Positions 52,341 to 61,377 are shown, counted from the first letter of the stretch. The stretch: 64,000 nt of DNA from Streptomyces tuirus (GCF_014701095.1 NZ_AP023439.1:6002001-6066000), one strand, 5' to 3'. Numbers and translations are program-made. The notes: generated by a model not told the origin, from the letters alone.

Positions 52341-53582
52341 GTGGGCTCGGGAGGGCGGGAGCTGCCCCCTGGTGACGAGGGTCACGAGGGGAACTCCACT
52401 GACGTCCCGACCGGTGCCGTGTCGCTGGCGCGGCCGATGGACGCGACGGGTTCGATCGGCCCGGAGCTGGACTGGGACGCCGACGCCTGGCGCGAGGTGC
52501 GCACCCGCGCCCAGCGGGCCGGCCGGGCCTACATCTGGCTGAACCTCGTCGAGCAGCGGCTGCGCGCGGTCGTCGCCGCCGTGCTGCGGCCCGTCTACCA
52601 ACCCGTGCACGGCGAGGACTGGGTGGTGGCCGCCGCGGGGCCGGCCGGCCAGGAGTGGGTGCAGCGCGCGGTCGCGGTCCGCGAGGTCAGCCGTCGCAAG
52701 GGCTATCTGCTCGACCCGGCCGACGACAACGTGCTCTCCTTCCTCACCCTGCCGCAGCTGCGCGAGCTGATGGTGCAGCACTGGCCCTGCTTCGAGCCCT
52801 ACTTCGACGACCGCCGCGACGTCGAGCTCGCCCTGGACGAGCTGGAGGTCACCCGTAACGTCGTCTCCCGCAACCGGGCCCTGTCCGAAGCCGTCCTGAA
52901 CCAGGCCGAGCGCGCCTCGGCGCGGCTGCTGGAGATGCTCGGCGCGGACGGTGACGTGCCCTCGGCGCGCAGGCTCCCCGTCGACGCCGTCGAGGACCTG
53001 GTCGGGGACCGATACGCCGACGTGGTCGCCGTGCACTCGGACCGGGTGCGGCTGATGCGGCAGTTCCCGGCCGAGGACATCTTCGGCGGCGCGCGCCGTC
53101 TGGACGCCATCGGCATCGGCCTCAACCTGCTCGTGCAGAACTTCTCCGGCCGGCGCCTGGTGCGGCTGGCCGAGTCCGGCTGCCGGGCGCGGCTGCTGTT
53201 CCTCAACCCGGCCTCCAGCGCGGTCAAGCGCCGCGAGCGGGAGCTCGGTATCAAGCGCGGCGAGCTCAGCCGGGCCGTCGAGATGAACATCCTGCACATG
53301 CGCCGGGTGCGGGCCCGGCTGCGCGACCCGGGTGCCTTCGAGATCCAGGTCTTCGACGAGACACCCCGCTTCACGGCGTACCTGGTGGACGGCGACGGGG
53401 CGGACGGCATCGCGGTCGTGCAGAGCTATCTGCGCCGTACCCGGGGCATGGAGGCACCGGTGTTCGTGCTGCGCAACGGCAGCAAGGTGGTCAAGTCGGG
53501 CGACATGGATGAAAGCGGCCTCTTCCCCACGTACCGCGAGGAGTTCGAGGTGATGTGGGCGGATTCGCGGCCGGTGTCATGA
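52341..53582 (+). CDS. SAV2148-type HEPN domain protein
   Basis: 413 residues from GTG at 52341 (GSGGRELPPGDEGHEG start, as in homologues I recall); an upstream TTG frame is longer. An all-helical N-terminal part (about 50-210) contains DADAWREVRTRAQRAGRAYI and TRNVVSRNRALSEAVLNQAE, the HEPN-like region; the canonical RxxxxH RNase motif is not seen. The C-terminal part (about 230-413) has RFTAYLVDGDGADGIAVVQSY and resembles phosphodiesterase-like/PLD-like receptor parts, but no HKD motif is visible. Conserved in Streptomyces as a single-copy gene; function unknown. Confidence 0.82.
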   Translation: MGSGGRELPPGDEGHEGNSTDVPTGAVSLARPMDATGSIGPELDWDADAWREVRTRAQRAGRAYIWLNLVEQRLRAVVAAVLRPVYQPVHGEDWVVAAAGPAGQEWVQRAVAVREVSRRKGYLLDPADDNVLSFLTLPQLRELMVQHWPCFEPYFDDRRDVELALDELEVTRNVVSRNRALSEAVLNQAERASARLLEMLGADGDVPSARRLPVDAVEDLVGDRYADVVAVHSDRVRLMRQFPAEDIFGGARRLDAIGIGLNLLVQNFSGRRLVRLAESGCRARLLFLNPASSAVKRRERELGIKRGELSRAVEMNILHMRRVRARLRDPGAFEIQVFDETPRFTAYLVDGDGADGIAVVQSYLRRTRGMEAPVFVLRNGSKVVKSGDMDESGLFPTYREEFEVMWADSRPVS

Positions 53583-53733
53583 ACTGTGCCCGGGTGTGCG
53601 GTGGTTGTCGGGGCCGCCGCCGGGGCTGAGCGGAACACCGGCCGGGGTAACCGGAACGCGGTCCTTCGATTGTCAGTGGTGCATGGGAAGGTGGAGACCA
53701 CTGGGGGACGCACCACAAGAAGGGGGACCGCCC

Positions 53734-54456
53734 ATGGGCTGGCACCGGGAGCTGCTGATCGGCTTCGACCTGGAGACGACGGGCACGGATCCGCGCGAGG
53801 CGCGCATCGTCACGGGGGCCGTGATCGAGGTCAGGGGCGGAGAGCCGATCGGGCGCCGGGAGTGGCTGGCCGACCCGGGAGTGCCGATCCCCGAGGACGC
53901 GGTGGCGGTGCACGGCATCAGCAACGAGCGCGCGGCGGCCGAGGGCAGACCGGCCGACCAGGTGGCGGACGCCCTGGCCGACGTCCTCACCTCCTACTGG
54001 AAGACGGGCGTGCCGGTCGTCGCCTACAACGCGACCTTCGACCTCACCCTGCTCTCCGCGGAGTTGCGGCGCCATGGACTGCCGTCCCTGCGCGACCGCC
54101 TGGGCGGCGTGGACCCGGCGCCGGTCATCGACCCGTACACCATCGACCGCTGGGTCGACCGCTACCGCCGCGGCAAACGCAACCTCGAAGCGGTCTGCGC
54201 CGAGTACGGCGTCGTCCTCGACACCGCCCATGACGCCCTGGCCGACGCTCTGGCGGCGGCCCGGCTGGCCGGGGCGATAGCCGACCGCCACCCCAAGATC
54301 GCGATGCTCGGCCCGGCGGCCCTGCACCACCGTCAGATCGAGTGGTACGCGCAGTGGGCGGCGGACTTCCAGAGCTTCCTGCGCGGCAAGGGGGACCTGA
54401 CCGCCTTCATCGACGGGACGTGGCCCCTGCGGGAGTTGGCGGACGAGCCCGTCTGA
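53734..54456 (+). CDS. DnaQ-like 3'-5' exonuclease
   Basis: 240 residues. DEDDh motifs: FDLETTGTDP (Asp, Glu), YNATFDLTLL (Asp) and HDALADALAAARL (His, Asp). It belongs to the DNA polymerase III epsilon superfamily, but no Pol III-binding tail is visible, so it may act alone in DNA repair or RNA turnover. It follows the HEPN protein gene by about 150 nt with its own AAGGGGG ribosome site. Confidence 0.92.
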   Translation: MGWHRELLIGFDLETTGTDPREARIVTGAVIEVRGGEPIGRREWLADPGVPIPEDAVAVHGISNERAAAEGRPADQVADALADVLTSYWKTGVPVVAYNATFDLTLLSAELRRHGLPSLRDRLGGVDPAPVIDPYTIDRWVDRYRRGKRNLEAVCAEYGVVLDTAHDALADALAAARLAGAIADRHPKIAMLGPAALHHRQIEWYAQWAADFQSFLRGKGDLTAFIDGTWPLRELADEPV

Positions 54457-54480
54457 GCCGGCTTCGGGCGGGGTCGCGGG

Positions 54481-55344
54481 TCAGAAGGGATACCACCGCA
54501 CGGTCTCGTCCCCGTCCCGCAGGGACCGCACCCGCCGCTCGAACTCGGCCCGTGCCTTCGGGTTGCTCGGCGCGTGCTGGGCGACCCACGCACAACTGGC
54601 CGTCTCCCGGGCCCCGCGCAGCACACCGCAGCCGTCCCATCCGCGCACGTCCCATCCGTAGGTCTGCGTGAACGACGTGTACGCCTCGTCCGGCAACCCG
54701 TACCGGTCGTGGGACAACGCCATCACCACGAGATCGTGCTCGCGCAAGTCCGCGGACACCGTCTCCAGATCCACCAGGACGGGCCCGGCGGGTCCGACGT
54801 GCACATTGCGCGGCAGCGCGTCCCCGTGGATGGGCCCCGGCGGCAGGTGCGGCGTGAGCGCGGCGGCCTGCGCGGCGTACCCGTCCCGCCGCTCGCGCAG
54901 GTAGGCCGCGTCCGCGGGATCGATCGCATCGCCGGCGAGCCGCAGCCACCGCTCCACCCCGCCCAGCAGATCGCGGGCCGGGAGTGCGAAGGGAGGGAGA
55001 GGCAGGGCATGCACGACCCGCAGCAGTTCGGCCAGATCCCGCGGCTCGGCGGGCCGCACGGCGTCCGGCAGCCGATGCCACACCGTCACCGGATGCCCGT
55101 CGACCAGCAGCGCCTTCGGCTCGGCCGCCCGCACCGCCGGCACGCCCGCCTCGGCGAGCCACACCGCTACGTCCAGTTCGCGGCGCGCCCGGTCCAGGAG
55201 TTCGGCGTCGCGGCCGACCTTGACGACCAGGTCACCGGCGGCGAACACGGCGTTCTCGCCCAGGGCGAGCAGCCGCGCCTCCCGAACCGCACCGGGCAGC
55301 ACCCCTGCCGCGGCCAGTACGTCCCGCGCGCGTGCCTCGTCCAT
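54481..55344 (-). CDS. Aminoglycoside phosphotransferase family kinase
   Basis: 287 residues from ATG at 55344 with GGAGGCGGACG upstream. Catalytic motif IHGDALPRNV (Asp and Asn present) and metal-binding LVDLETVSADLREHDL (DLE in place of DWE). N-lobe strand LGENAVFAAGDLVVKVG holds the ATP-binding Lys. The enzyme can phosphorylate a small hydroxyl or amine compound; the true substrate is unknown and need not be an antibiotic. It is convergent with the exonuclease gene. Confidence 0.88.
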   Translation of the reverse strand: MDEARARDVLAAAGVLPGAVREARLLALGENAVFAAGDLVVKVGRDAELLDRARRELDVAVWLAEAGVPAVRAAEPKALLVDGHPVTVWHRLPDAVRPAEPRDLAELLRVVHALPLPPFALPARDLLGGVERWLRLAGDAIDPADAAYLRERRDGYAAQAAALTPHLPPGPIHGDALPRNVHVGPAGPVLVDLETVSADLREHDLVVMALSHDRYGLPDEAYTSFTQTYGWDVRGWDGCGVLRGARETASCAWVAQHAPSNPKARAEFERRVRSLRDGDETVRWYPF

Positions 55345-55503
55345 CGTCCGCCTCCGTCGTCCGTGCTTCGACCATCGGGTTCCGGCCATTCACCGGCCAG
55401 TGTCGCATCGGCACAGGTCGGGCGGCGTACGCGGTGCCTTGACGAGGCACATGGCCTTCACGAGCATGACCAGGCCGGACGAGCGTGCAAGGGGGCTGAT
55501 TCC

Positions 55504-56466
55504 GTGACAACGGCGACCGAGGCTTCTCCCCCTTCGCCGCCTTCGCCACCGAGAAGAAGGGCCGGCCGCGGAACGGGCGGGAGGCGGCCCCGGCAGGCCG
55601 CCGACCACGGCGCGTGGTTCCTGGTGCTGCCCGCCCTGATCCCGATCCTCGTCCTCAGCGTCGGACCCCTGCTGTACGGGATCCTGCTGGCCTTCACCGA
55701 CGCCCAGTCGGGCCGCACCGCACCCACCCAGTGGATCGGCGCCCTCAACTTCCGGGACCTGCTGCACGACACGCTGTTCTGGGAGTCGTTCCGGATCGGG
55801 CTGGTGTGGGCGGTCGGCGTCACCGTGCCGCAGTTCCTCCTCGCGCTGGGCCTCGCCCTGCTGCTCAACCAGGACCTGCGGCTGCGCTGGCTGGCCCGCG
55901 CGCTGGCGATCATCCCGTGGGCCATGCCCGAGGTCGTCGTCGGCATCATGTGGCGGCTCGTCTACAACCCCGACGCGGGCATCCTCAACGAGACCCTGCG
56001 CGACATCGGCCTGGGCGGCGGCCGGGACTGGCTCAGCGGACTGGCGACCGCGCTGCCCGCCGTGATCCTCGTCGGCGTCTGGGCGGGCATGCCCCAGACG
56101 ACGGTGGCGCTGCTCGCCGGGCTGCAGAACACCCCACGCGAACTGCACGAGGCGGCGGCGGTCGACGGCGCGGGCCCCTGGCGCCGCTTCCGCACGGTCA
56201 CCTGGCCCGCCCTGAAACCCATCGCCCTCGCCATCACCGCCCTCAATCTCATCTGGAACTTCAACTCCTTCGCCCTGGTCTACGTGCTGACCAGCGGCGG
56301 CCCCGGCGGCCGGACCCGGCTGCCGATGCTCTTCGCCTACGAAGAGGCCTTCCGCTACGGACAGTTCGGCTACGCGGCGGCGATGGGCTGCGTGATGGTG
56401 GCCGTGATCTCGATCGCCCTGGCCGTCTTCCTCGCCGGCCGGCTCAAGGGAGGTGACGACGCATGA
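55504..56466 (+). CDS. Carbohydrate ABC permease, MalF-type
   Basis: 320 residues from GTG at 55504 with AAGGGGG upstream. Pro/Arg-rich head, then six membrane helices. The EAA loop reads ELHEAAAVDGAGPWRRFRTV. It pairs with the next gene, with ATGA overlap. No ATPase gene is in the operon; Streptomyces use the shared MsiK ATPase for such importers (from general knowledge). Confidence 0.93.
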   Translation: MTTATEASPPSPPSPPRRRAGRGTGGRRPRQAADHGAWFLVLPALIPILVLSVGPLLYGILLAFTDAQSGRTAPTQWIGALNFRDLLHDTLFWESFRIGLVWAVGVTVPQFLLALGLALLLNQDLRLRWLARALAIIPWAMPEVVVGIMWRLVYNPDAGILNETLRDIGLGGGRDWLSGLATALPAVILVGVWAGMPQTTVALLAGLQNTPRELHEAAAVDGAGPWRRFRTVTWPALKPIALAITALNLIWNFNSFALVYVLTSGGPGGRTRLPMLFAYEEAFRYGQFGYAAAMGCVMVAVISIALAVFLAGRLKGGDDA

Positions 56467-57296
56467 GGACCAGCACACCGGCCCGCGCCGGCCAGTACAC
56501 CGCACTGCTCGCGTACCTCGTCTTCCTCGCCTTCCCGTTCCTCTGGCTGCTCTCCACCGCGTTCAAGCCGCCGCGCGAGCTCGGCAGCCTGCACCCGACC
56601 TGGATCCCGGAGGACCCCACTCTCGCCAACTTCCGGCAGGCCTTCGACGAACAGCCGCTGCTGCAGGCGGCCCTCAACTCCCTGCTCGCGGCGCTCGCGG
56701 CGGCGGTCATCGCCGTGCTGATCGCGACACCGATGGCCTACGTCGTCGCCCGCCGCCGCACCCGGCTGGCGAAGGCCGTGACGGGCTGGGTGGTGGTCAG
56801 CCAGGCCTTCCCGTTCGTCCTGCTGATCATCCCGCTGTTCCTCGTGCTGAAGAACCTCCGCCTGATCAACTCCGTGCCGGGCCTGGTGCTGGTGTACGTG
56901 GTGTGGGCGCTGCCCTTCGCGCTGTGGATGCTCGCCGGGTATGTGCGGGCCGTGCCGCCCGAATTGGAGGAGGCCGCCGCGGTCGACGGGGCCGGCCGGC
57001 TGCGGACGCTGGTGTCGGTGACGGCCCCGCTGCTCGCCCCGGGCATCGTGGCGACGGCGCTGTTCGCGTTCATCACCGCGTGGAACGAGTTCTTCTTCGC
57101 GCTGGTGCTCCTCAAGACACCGGAGAAACAGACGCTGCCCGTGGTCCTCACCCACTTCATCGGCGCCGAGGGCGTCGCCGACCTCGGCCCGCTCGCGGCG
57201 GCGGCGTTCCTCGCGACCCTGCCCTCGCTCGTCGTCTTCGCGATCATCCAGCGGCGGATCACGGGCGGCATGCTCACCGGGGCGGTGAAGAGCTGA
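56463..57296 (+). CDS. Carbohydrate ABC permease, MalG-type
   Basis: 277 residues from ATG at 56463, overlapping the previous stop. Six helices; the EAA loop is PELEEAAAVDGAGRLRTLVS. It ends in a TGATG overlap with the binding protein gene. Partner of the MalF-type permease. Confidence 0.93.
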   Translation: MRTSTPARAGQYTALLAYLVFLAFPFLWLLSTAFKPPRELGSLHPTWIPEDPTLANFRQAFDEQPLLQAALNSLLAALAAAVIAVLIATPMAYVVARRRTRLAKAVTGWVVVSQAFPFVLLIIPLFLVLKNLRLINSVPGLVLVYVVWALPFALWMLAGYVRAVPPELEEAAAVDGAGRLRTLVSVTAPLLAPGIVATALFAFITAWNEFFFALVLLKTPEKQTLPVVLTHFIGAEGVADLGPLAAAAFLATLPSLVVFAIIQRRITGGMLTGAVKS

Positions 57297-58570
57297 TGCG
57301 CGCCCGCCTGCTCGCCCTGGTCCTTCTGCTGCTGCTCGCGGGCTGCTCCTCCGGAGGCACCCGCGACGACGGCCGGATCACCCTGCGCTTCCAGTCCCTG
57401 GCCTGGCAGGAGGAGTCCGTCGAGGCCAACAAGCGCCTGGTGGAGGAGTGGAACGCCACCCACCCGGACGTCCGGGTCGAGTACGTCCAGGGCTCCTGGG
57501 ACAGTGTCCACGACCAGCTCCTCACCGCCTTCGAGGGCGGCGAGGCGCCCGACATCATCCACGACGCCTCCGACGACCTCGCGGACTTCGCCTACGGCGG
57601 CTACCTCGCCGATCTCACCGGCCTGCTGCCCGCGAGGCTGAAGTCGGACATCCCGCGGCGCAGTTGGCAGACCACGACCTTCGGGGACGGCGTCTACGGC
57701 GTGCCGTTCCTCCAGGAACCCCGCGTGCTCATCGCCAACGCGACGTGGCTGCGCACGTCCGGCGTACGGATCCCGACCCCCGCGAAGCCCTGGAGCTGGG
57801 CCGAGTTCCGCCGGGTCACCGAACGCCTCAGCGGCCGGGGGAAGTACGGCGTCGCCTGGCCGCTGAAGGAACCCGTGTCCGCCACGCTCAACCTCTCCCT
57901 GTCGGCGGGCGGGCAACTCTTCCACCGGGGTCCGGACGGCAAGGTGACGGTGCGCTTCGGGACGGGCGACCAAGTGGTGCCGCGCACGGTCCATGCCCAG
58001 GCGAACACCGACCGCAGTGCCTCGCCGACGACCCTCGGCAGCGGTGGTTCCGACACCCTGCCCGGCTTCTTCGCGGGCCGGTACGCGATGGTCCCGCTCG
58101 GCTTCTCCTACCGTCAGCAGATCGTCCAGCAGGCCCCCAGGGGCTTCGCATGGCAGGTGCTGCCCGCCCCGGCGGGGGCCGGCGGACTCACCCAGGGCGT
58201 CAGCCCGCAGACCCTCTCCATCGCCGAGGACTGCCCGCACAAGAAGCAGGCCGCCGAGTTCCTCGACTTCCTCCTCAGGCCGCCGAACATGGTCCGCCTC
58301 GCCCTCGGCGACTGGATGCTCCCCACCGGCACCGAGGCGCTGAAGGACCCCGCCCTGCACCGGACGAAGGACGGCTGGGCCACCGGCACGGCCCTCGCCG
58401 GGCACCTGAGACCGGCACCGGCCCAGTCCGTGCGCGGCTACCCCGAGTGGAAGGACAAGGTCGCCACCCCCGCGCTCCAGGAGTACTACAGCGGAGCGAT
58501 CGGCATCGACGAACTCGGCCGACGACTGGAGGAGGACGGCAACCTGGTGCTGGCGCGCTACCAGCGCTGA
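57296..58570 (+). CDS. Sugar-binding lipoprotein of the ABC importer
   Basis: 424 residues from ATG at 57296. Very short signal peptide with lipobox LLAGC (Cys near residue 17). Mature part of the MalE-type family: WNATHPDVRVEYVQGSW, LLTAFEGGEAPDIIHDASDD, YGVPFLQEPRVLIANATWL, and AEFLDFLLRPPNM. The sugar cannot be deduced; no glycosidase or LacI regulator is in the operon. The gene order permease-permease-binding protein is less common than the reverse. Confidence 0.93.
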   Translation: MRARLLALVLLLLLAGCSSGGTRDDGRITLRFQSLAWQEESVEANKRLVEEWNATHPDVRVEYVQGSWDSVHDQLLTAFEGGEAPDIIHDASDDLADFAYGGYLADLTGLLPARLKSDIPRRSWQTTTFGDGVYGVPFLQEPRVLIANATWLRTSGVRIPTPAKPWSWAEFRRVTERLSGRGKYGVAWPLKEPVSATLNLSLSAGGQLFHRGPDGKVTVRFGTGDQVVPRTVHAQANTDRSASPTTLGSGGSDTLPGFFAGRYAMVPLGFSYRQQIVQQAPRGFAWQVLPAPAGAGGLTQGVSPQTLSIAEDCPHKKQAAEFLDFLLRPPNMVRLALGDWMLPTGTEALKDPALHRTKDGWATGTALAGHLRPAPAQSVRGYPEWKDKVATPALQEYYSGAIGIDELGRRLEEDGNLVLARYQR

Positions 58571-58582
58571 ACTCCCAGGATG

Positions 58583-58612
58583 TTGCACGAGACGTCTCGT
58601 CTCGCGTAGGGT
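58583..58612 (+). promoter_or_regulatory. Leaderless promoter with palindromic operator before the glycosyltransferase
   Basis: TTGCAC (58583-58588) and TAGGGT (58607-58612), 18-nt spacer; the ATG at 58619 lies 7 nt after the -10 box, so the mRNA probably starts at the ATG. The spacer holds the perfect 12-bp palindrome CGAGACGTCTCG (58588-58599), followed by another GTCTCG. This is the type of site bound by TetR-family repressors. Confidence 0.65.
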
Positions 58613-58618
58613 CGGCGC

Positions 58619-59821
58619 ATGACCAGTCGCGCCCACATCGCCATGTTCTCCATCGCCGCCCACGGCCACGTGAATCCGAGCCTGGAAGTGATCCGCGAGC
58701 TCGTGGCACGCGGCCACCGGGTGACGTACGCGATCCCGCCCGTCTTCGCGGGCAAGGTCGCGGACACCGGCGCCGAGGTGAAGCCCTGGACCTCGACGCT
58801 GCCCTCGCCCGACGACGACCCGGAGGCGTGGGGGAGCACCCTGCTGGACAACGTGGAGCCCTTCCTCGCCGACGCGATCCAGGCCCTCCCGCAGCTGATC
58901 GAGGCCTACGAGGGCGACGAGCCGGACCTCGTGCTGCACGACATCGCCTCCTACCCGGGCCGGGTCCTCGCCCACCGCTGGGGCGTCCCCGCGGTCTCCC
59001 TCTCACCGGCCATGGTCGCCTGGGAGGGGTACGAGGAGGAGGTCGCCCGGCCCCTGTGGGAGGAGCCGAAGAAGACCGAACGGGGCCGCGCCTACTACGC
59101 CCGCTTCCAGGCCTGGCTCGAGGGGAACGGCATCACGCAGCACCCCGACGACTTCGGGGGCCGGCCAGACCGCTCGATCGTCCTGCTCCCCAAGGCGCTC
59201 CAGCCGAACGCGGACCGTGTCGACGAGCGCGTGTACTCCTTCGTCGGTGCCTGCCAGGGTGACCGCACCGCCGAGGGCGACTGGCAGCGCCCGGCCGCCG
59301 CGGAGAAGGTCGCGCTCGTGTCCCTCGGGTCGGCCTTCACCAAGCAGCCCGGCTTCTACCGGGAGTGCGTCAAGGCGTTCGGCGATCTGCCGGGCTGGCA
59401 CCTGGTGCTCTCGGTCGGCAAGCACGTCGACCCGGCCGGGTTCGCGGACGTTCCGGCCAACGTCGAGGTGCACTCCTGGGTGCCGCAGCCGGCCATCCTG
59501 AAGCAGGCCGACCTGTTCGTCACGCACGCCGGCGCCGGCGGCAGCCAGGAAGGCCTGGCCACCGCGACGCCCATGATCGCCGTACCGCAGGCCGTGGACC
59601 AGTTCGGCAATGCGGAGATGCTCCAGGGCCTGGGCGTCGCCCGCCGGATGTCCACGGAGGAGGCGACCGCGGAGACCCTGCGCGCGGCGGCCCTGGCCCT
59701 GGCCGGCGACCCGGAGGTGGCCCGCCGCCTGAAGGAACTCCAGGCGCAGACGGCCCGGGAGGGCGGCACCAGGCGCGCGGCCGACCTCATCGAGGCCGAA
59801 CTCGCCGCCGCCCGCGGCTAG
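58619..59821 (+). CDS. Macrolide-type UDP-glycosyltransferase (Mgt/OleD-like)
   Basis: 400 residues. GT1 family, GT-B fold: AAHGHVNPSLEVIRELVARG at the start; VSLGSAFTKQPGFYRECV in the middle; WVPQPAILKQADLFVTHAG and PQAVDQFGNAEMLQGLG in the nucleotide-sugar domain. Sequence and length match Streptomyces macrolide-inactivating glycosyltransferases (Mgt, OleD), which attach glucose to macrolides. It gives self-protection or detoxification. There is no polyketide cluster close by, so it is a resistance-type gene under its own repressor-type promoter. Confidence 0.93.
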   Translation: MTSRAHIAMFSIAAHGHVNPSLEVIRELVARGHRVTYAIPPVFAGKVADTGAEVKPWTSTLPSPDDDPEAWGSTLLDNVEPFLADAIQALPQLIEAYEGDEPDLVLHDIASYPGRVLAHRWGVPAVSLSPAMVAWEGYEEEVARPLWEEPKKTERGRAYYARFQAWLEGNGITQHPDDFGGRPDRSIVLLPKALQPNADRVDERVYSFVGACQGDRTAEGDWQRPAAAEKVALVSLGSAFTKQPGFYRECVKAFGDLPGWHLVLSVGKHVDPAGFADVPANVEVHSWVPQPAILKQADLFVTHAGAGGSQEGLATATPMIAVPQAVDQFGNAEMLQGLGVARRMSTEEATAETLRAAALALAGDPEVARRLKELQAQTAREGGTRRAADLIEAELAAARG

Positions 59822-59832
59822 GACCGCCCTCG

Positions 59833-59866
59833 CGTCAGGCCGTCGTCACACCGCGACGGCCTGACG
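59833..59866. terminator. 13-bp hairpin overlapping the end of the M43 protease gene
   Basis: CGTCAGGCCGTCG (59833-59845), 8-nt loop, CGACGGCCTGACG (59854-59866). The right arm lies in the last codons of the M43 gene, read from the other strand. It serves both convergent genes. Confidence 0.7.
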
Positions 59867-60796
59867 GGTCAGGTTCAGACGGGCGTTGTCGAGCGTGGCG
59901 TCCATGCGCGCCGACTGGCCCTTGGTGAACATGAACATCGCGGCGTCGTCCGTGTAGTCCATGTAGTTCATGAACATGTCGCCGTCCGGTCCGTTGCCGC
60001 ACGTCAGATGGGGGAAGGTGGGCGAACCGACGTTGGCGCCGCCCTGGTTGGGGGTGTCCGCCACGAAGTCGCTGCCGCTGCAGCCCTCGTCGTCGTCGCC
60101 CCAGATGTGCCGCAGGTTCAGCCAGTGCCCGATCTCGTGCACGGCCGTGCGGCCACCGTCGAACGGCGCCGTGGCGGTGCCGGTGGTCCCGAGGGCGGTG
60201 TGGGTGACGACCACGCCGTCCGTGGAGGCGGCGCCGCCCGGGAACTGGGCGTAGCCCAGCAGTCCGCGGCGCAACTGGCAGACCCAGAGGTTCAGGTAGA
60301 TGTCCGCGGGCCAGGCGTCCTGGCCGCCGCTCAGGCTGAACTTGACCAGGTCGTCGGTGTCCCAGTCGTCGACCGCGCTCTCGGTGCGTGTGATGCCGTC
60401 CGTGGGGCGGCCCAGCGGGTCGGTCCGGGCCAGGTGGAACTGCAGGCGCGCGTCGGCCACCAGGTCCTGCCAGACCGCGGGCACCTTGCCCACGTCCGGG
60501 TTGCTCGCGCGGAAGTCCTGGTTGAGCACGTCGATCTGACTGTGGATCTGGGCGTCGCTCACGTTCTGTTCGGCGTTGCCGTGCACCACGTGCACGACGA
60601 CGGGGATGTCGATCAGGCCTTGCCGGGCGGTGATCTGGTCCATCGACTCGTAGGCGAACGCGGTGTTCTCGATCAGGGCCCGGTTCTCGGCGTACTCCGG
60701 GTTCAGGGTGAGGAGTCTGCGGTGCACCTCCATGGCGCCGCACCAGCGGCTGTAGTCGGGCGAGGTGGCGCGAAGGAATGCCTGTGCATCGGACAT
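59846..60796 (-). CDS. M43-type zinc metalloprotease without signal peptide
   Basis: 316 residues from ATG at 60796 with GAAGGGC upstream. The zinc motif HEIGHWLNLRHIWGD near residue 205, a Met-turn NYMDYTDD near residue 280, and IPVVVHVVHGNAEQN near the start of the catalytic domain mark a pappalysin/M43B peptidase. Cys residues (VCQLRR, GCSGSDF, LTCGNG) fit the family. These enzymes are usually secreted, but here the N-terminus (MSDAQAFLRATSPDYSRWCG) lacks a signal peptide. The open frame upstream to 60922 does not supply one either. Confidence 0.88.
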   Translation of the reverse strand: MSDAQAFLRATSPDYSRWCGAMEVHRRLLTLNPEYAENRALIENTAFAYESMDQITARQGLIDIPVVVHVVHGNAEQNVSDAQIHSQIDVLNQDFRASNPDVGKVPAVWQDLVADARLQFHLARTDPLGRPTDGITRTESAVDDWDTDDLVKFSLSGGQDAWPADIYLNLWVCQLRRGLLGYAQFPGGAASTDGVVVTHTALGTTGTATAPFDGGRTAVHEIGHWLNLRHIWGDDDEGCSGSDFVADTPNQGGANVGSPTFPHLTCGNGPDGDMFMNYMDYTDDAAMFMFTKGQSARMDATLDNARLNLTRQAVAV

Positions 60797-60994
60797 GGCG
60801 TGCCCTTCGAGGGGAGCGGGCTTGTGCCGCGCACGCGGCTGCGGAACTGCGCGTCTGAACGCGTCGCGAGGGGCGGGCGCCGTCGGGCGGAGCGGTCGGT
60901 TGCCCGTTCCCTCCGAACCCATACACTGATAATTCTAGTCATTTCGGAGCAAGAGACAATGCGGACGGTGTCGGACGAGTGAGGTGGCCGGGTC

Positions 60995-61312
60995 ATGCGA
61001 GAGCCCCCGTCGGCCCTGTTCCGTTCGTGGCTCCACTCCTACGAGGAGGACCACGAGGACGTGCGGGTCTACCGGCCGGACGACTTCCCCTTCCCGCCCG
61101 CGCGGGGGCGCCGCGGCATGGAGTTCGCACCCGACGGCGGCTTCGTCGACCACCCGCTGGGACACGGTGACGCCCCCGGAGCCGTGCCCGGCCGCTGGCG
61201 GCTCGTGTCGGACCGTCACCTCGTGCTCTCCTTCGGGGGCGCGCGCCCGGAGCGGGAGCTGGAGATCGTGCGCTGCGACGAGCGGGTGCTCGAGGTGCGG
61301 CGGCTGGTGTAG
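60995..61312 (+). CDS. Conserved hypothetical protein, about 105 residues
   Basis: ATG at 60995 with GAGGTGG upstream. Sequence: SEE-like start followed by VRVYRPDDFPFPPARGRRGM, EFAPDGGFVDHPLGHGD and VLSFGGARPERELEIVRCD. It looks like a small beta-barrel of the lipocalin-like kind, without signal peptide or membrane segment. A 7-codon reading frame (60959-60982) with its own ribosome site lies just upstream. Divergent from the M43 gene across an A+T-rich gap (60920-60960). Function unknown. Confidence 0.7.
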   Translation: MREPPSALFRSWLHSYEEDHEDVRVYRPDDFPFPPARGRRGMEFAPDGGFVDHPLGHGDAPGAVPGRWRLVSDRHLVLSFGGARPERELEIVRCDERVLEVRRLV

Positions 61313-61339
61313 GGCCCGTGCGCGCGCCTCGATCATCGC

Positions 61340-61377
61340 AAGTTGAACGAGGAACCTTAACGTTGAGCCGTCAACTT
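61340..61377 (+). promoter_or_regulatory. Inverted repeat AAGTTGA/TCAACTT upstream of the EACC1-caspase operon
   Basis: AAGTTGA (61340-61346) and TCAACTT (61371-61377), 24-nt spacer with further TTAACGTTGA. It is the only A+T-rich part of the region between 61313 and 61497, so the promoter and an operator of the operon are likely here. Confidence 0.4.

Noticed and set aside
54481..60000. A secondary-metabolite cluster around the glycosyltransferase
   Set aside because: The neighbours are a sugar importer, a kinase and a protease; no polyketide, peptide or other scaffold-making genes are present, so the glycosyltransferase is read as a stand-alone resistance-type gene.
60959..60982. 7-codon frame upstream of the 105-residue protein
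   Set aside because: It has a ribosome site, but so short a frame can occur by chance and its codons show no attenuator-type runs.
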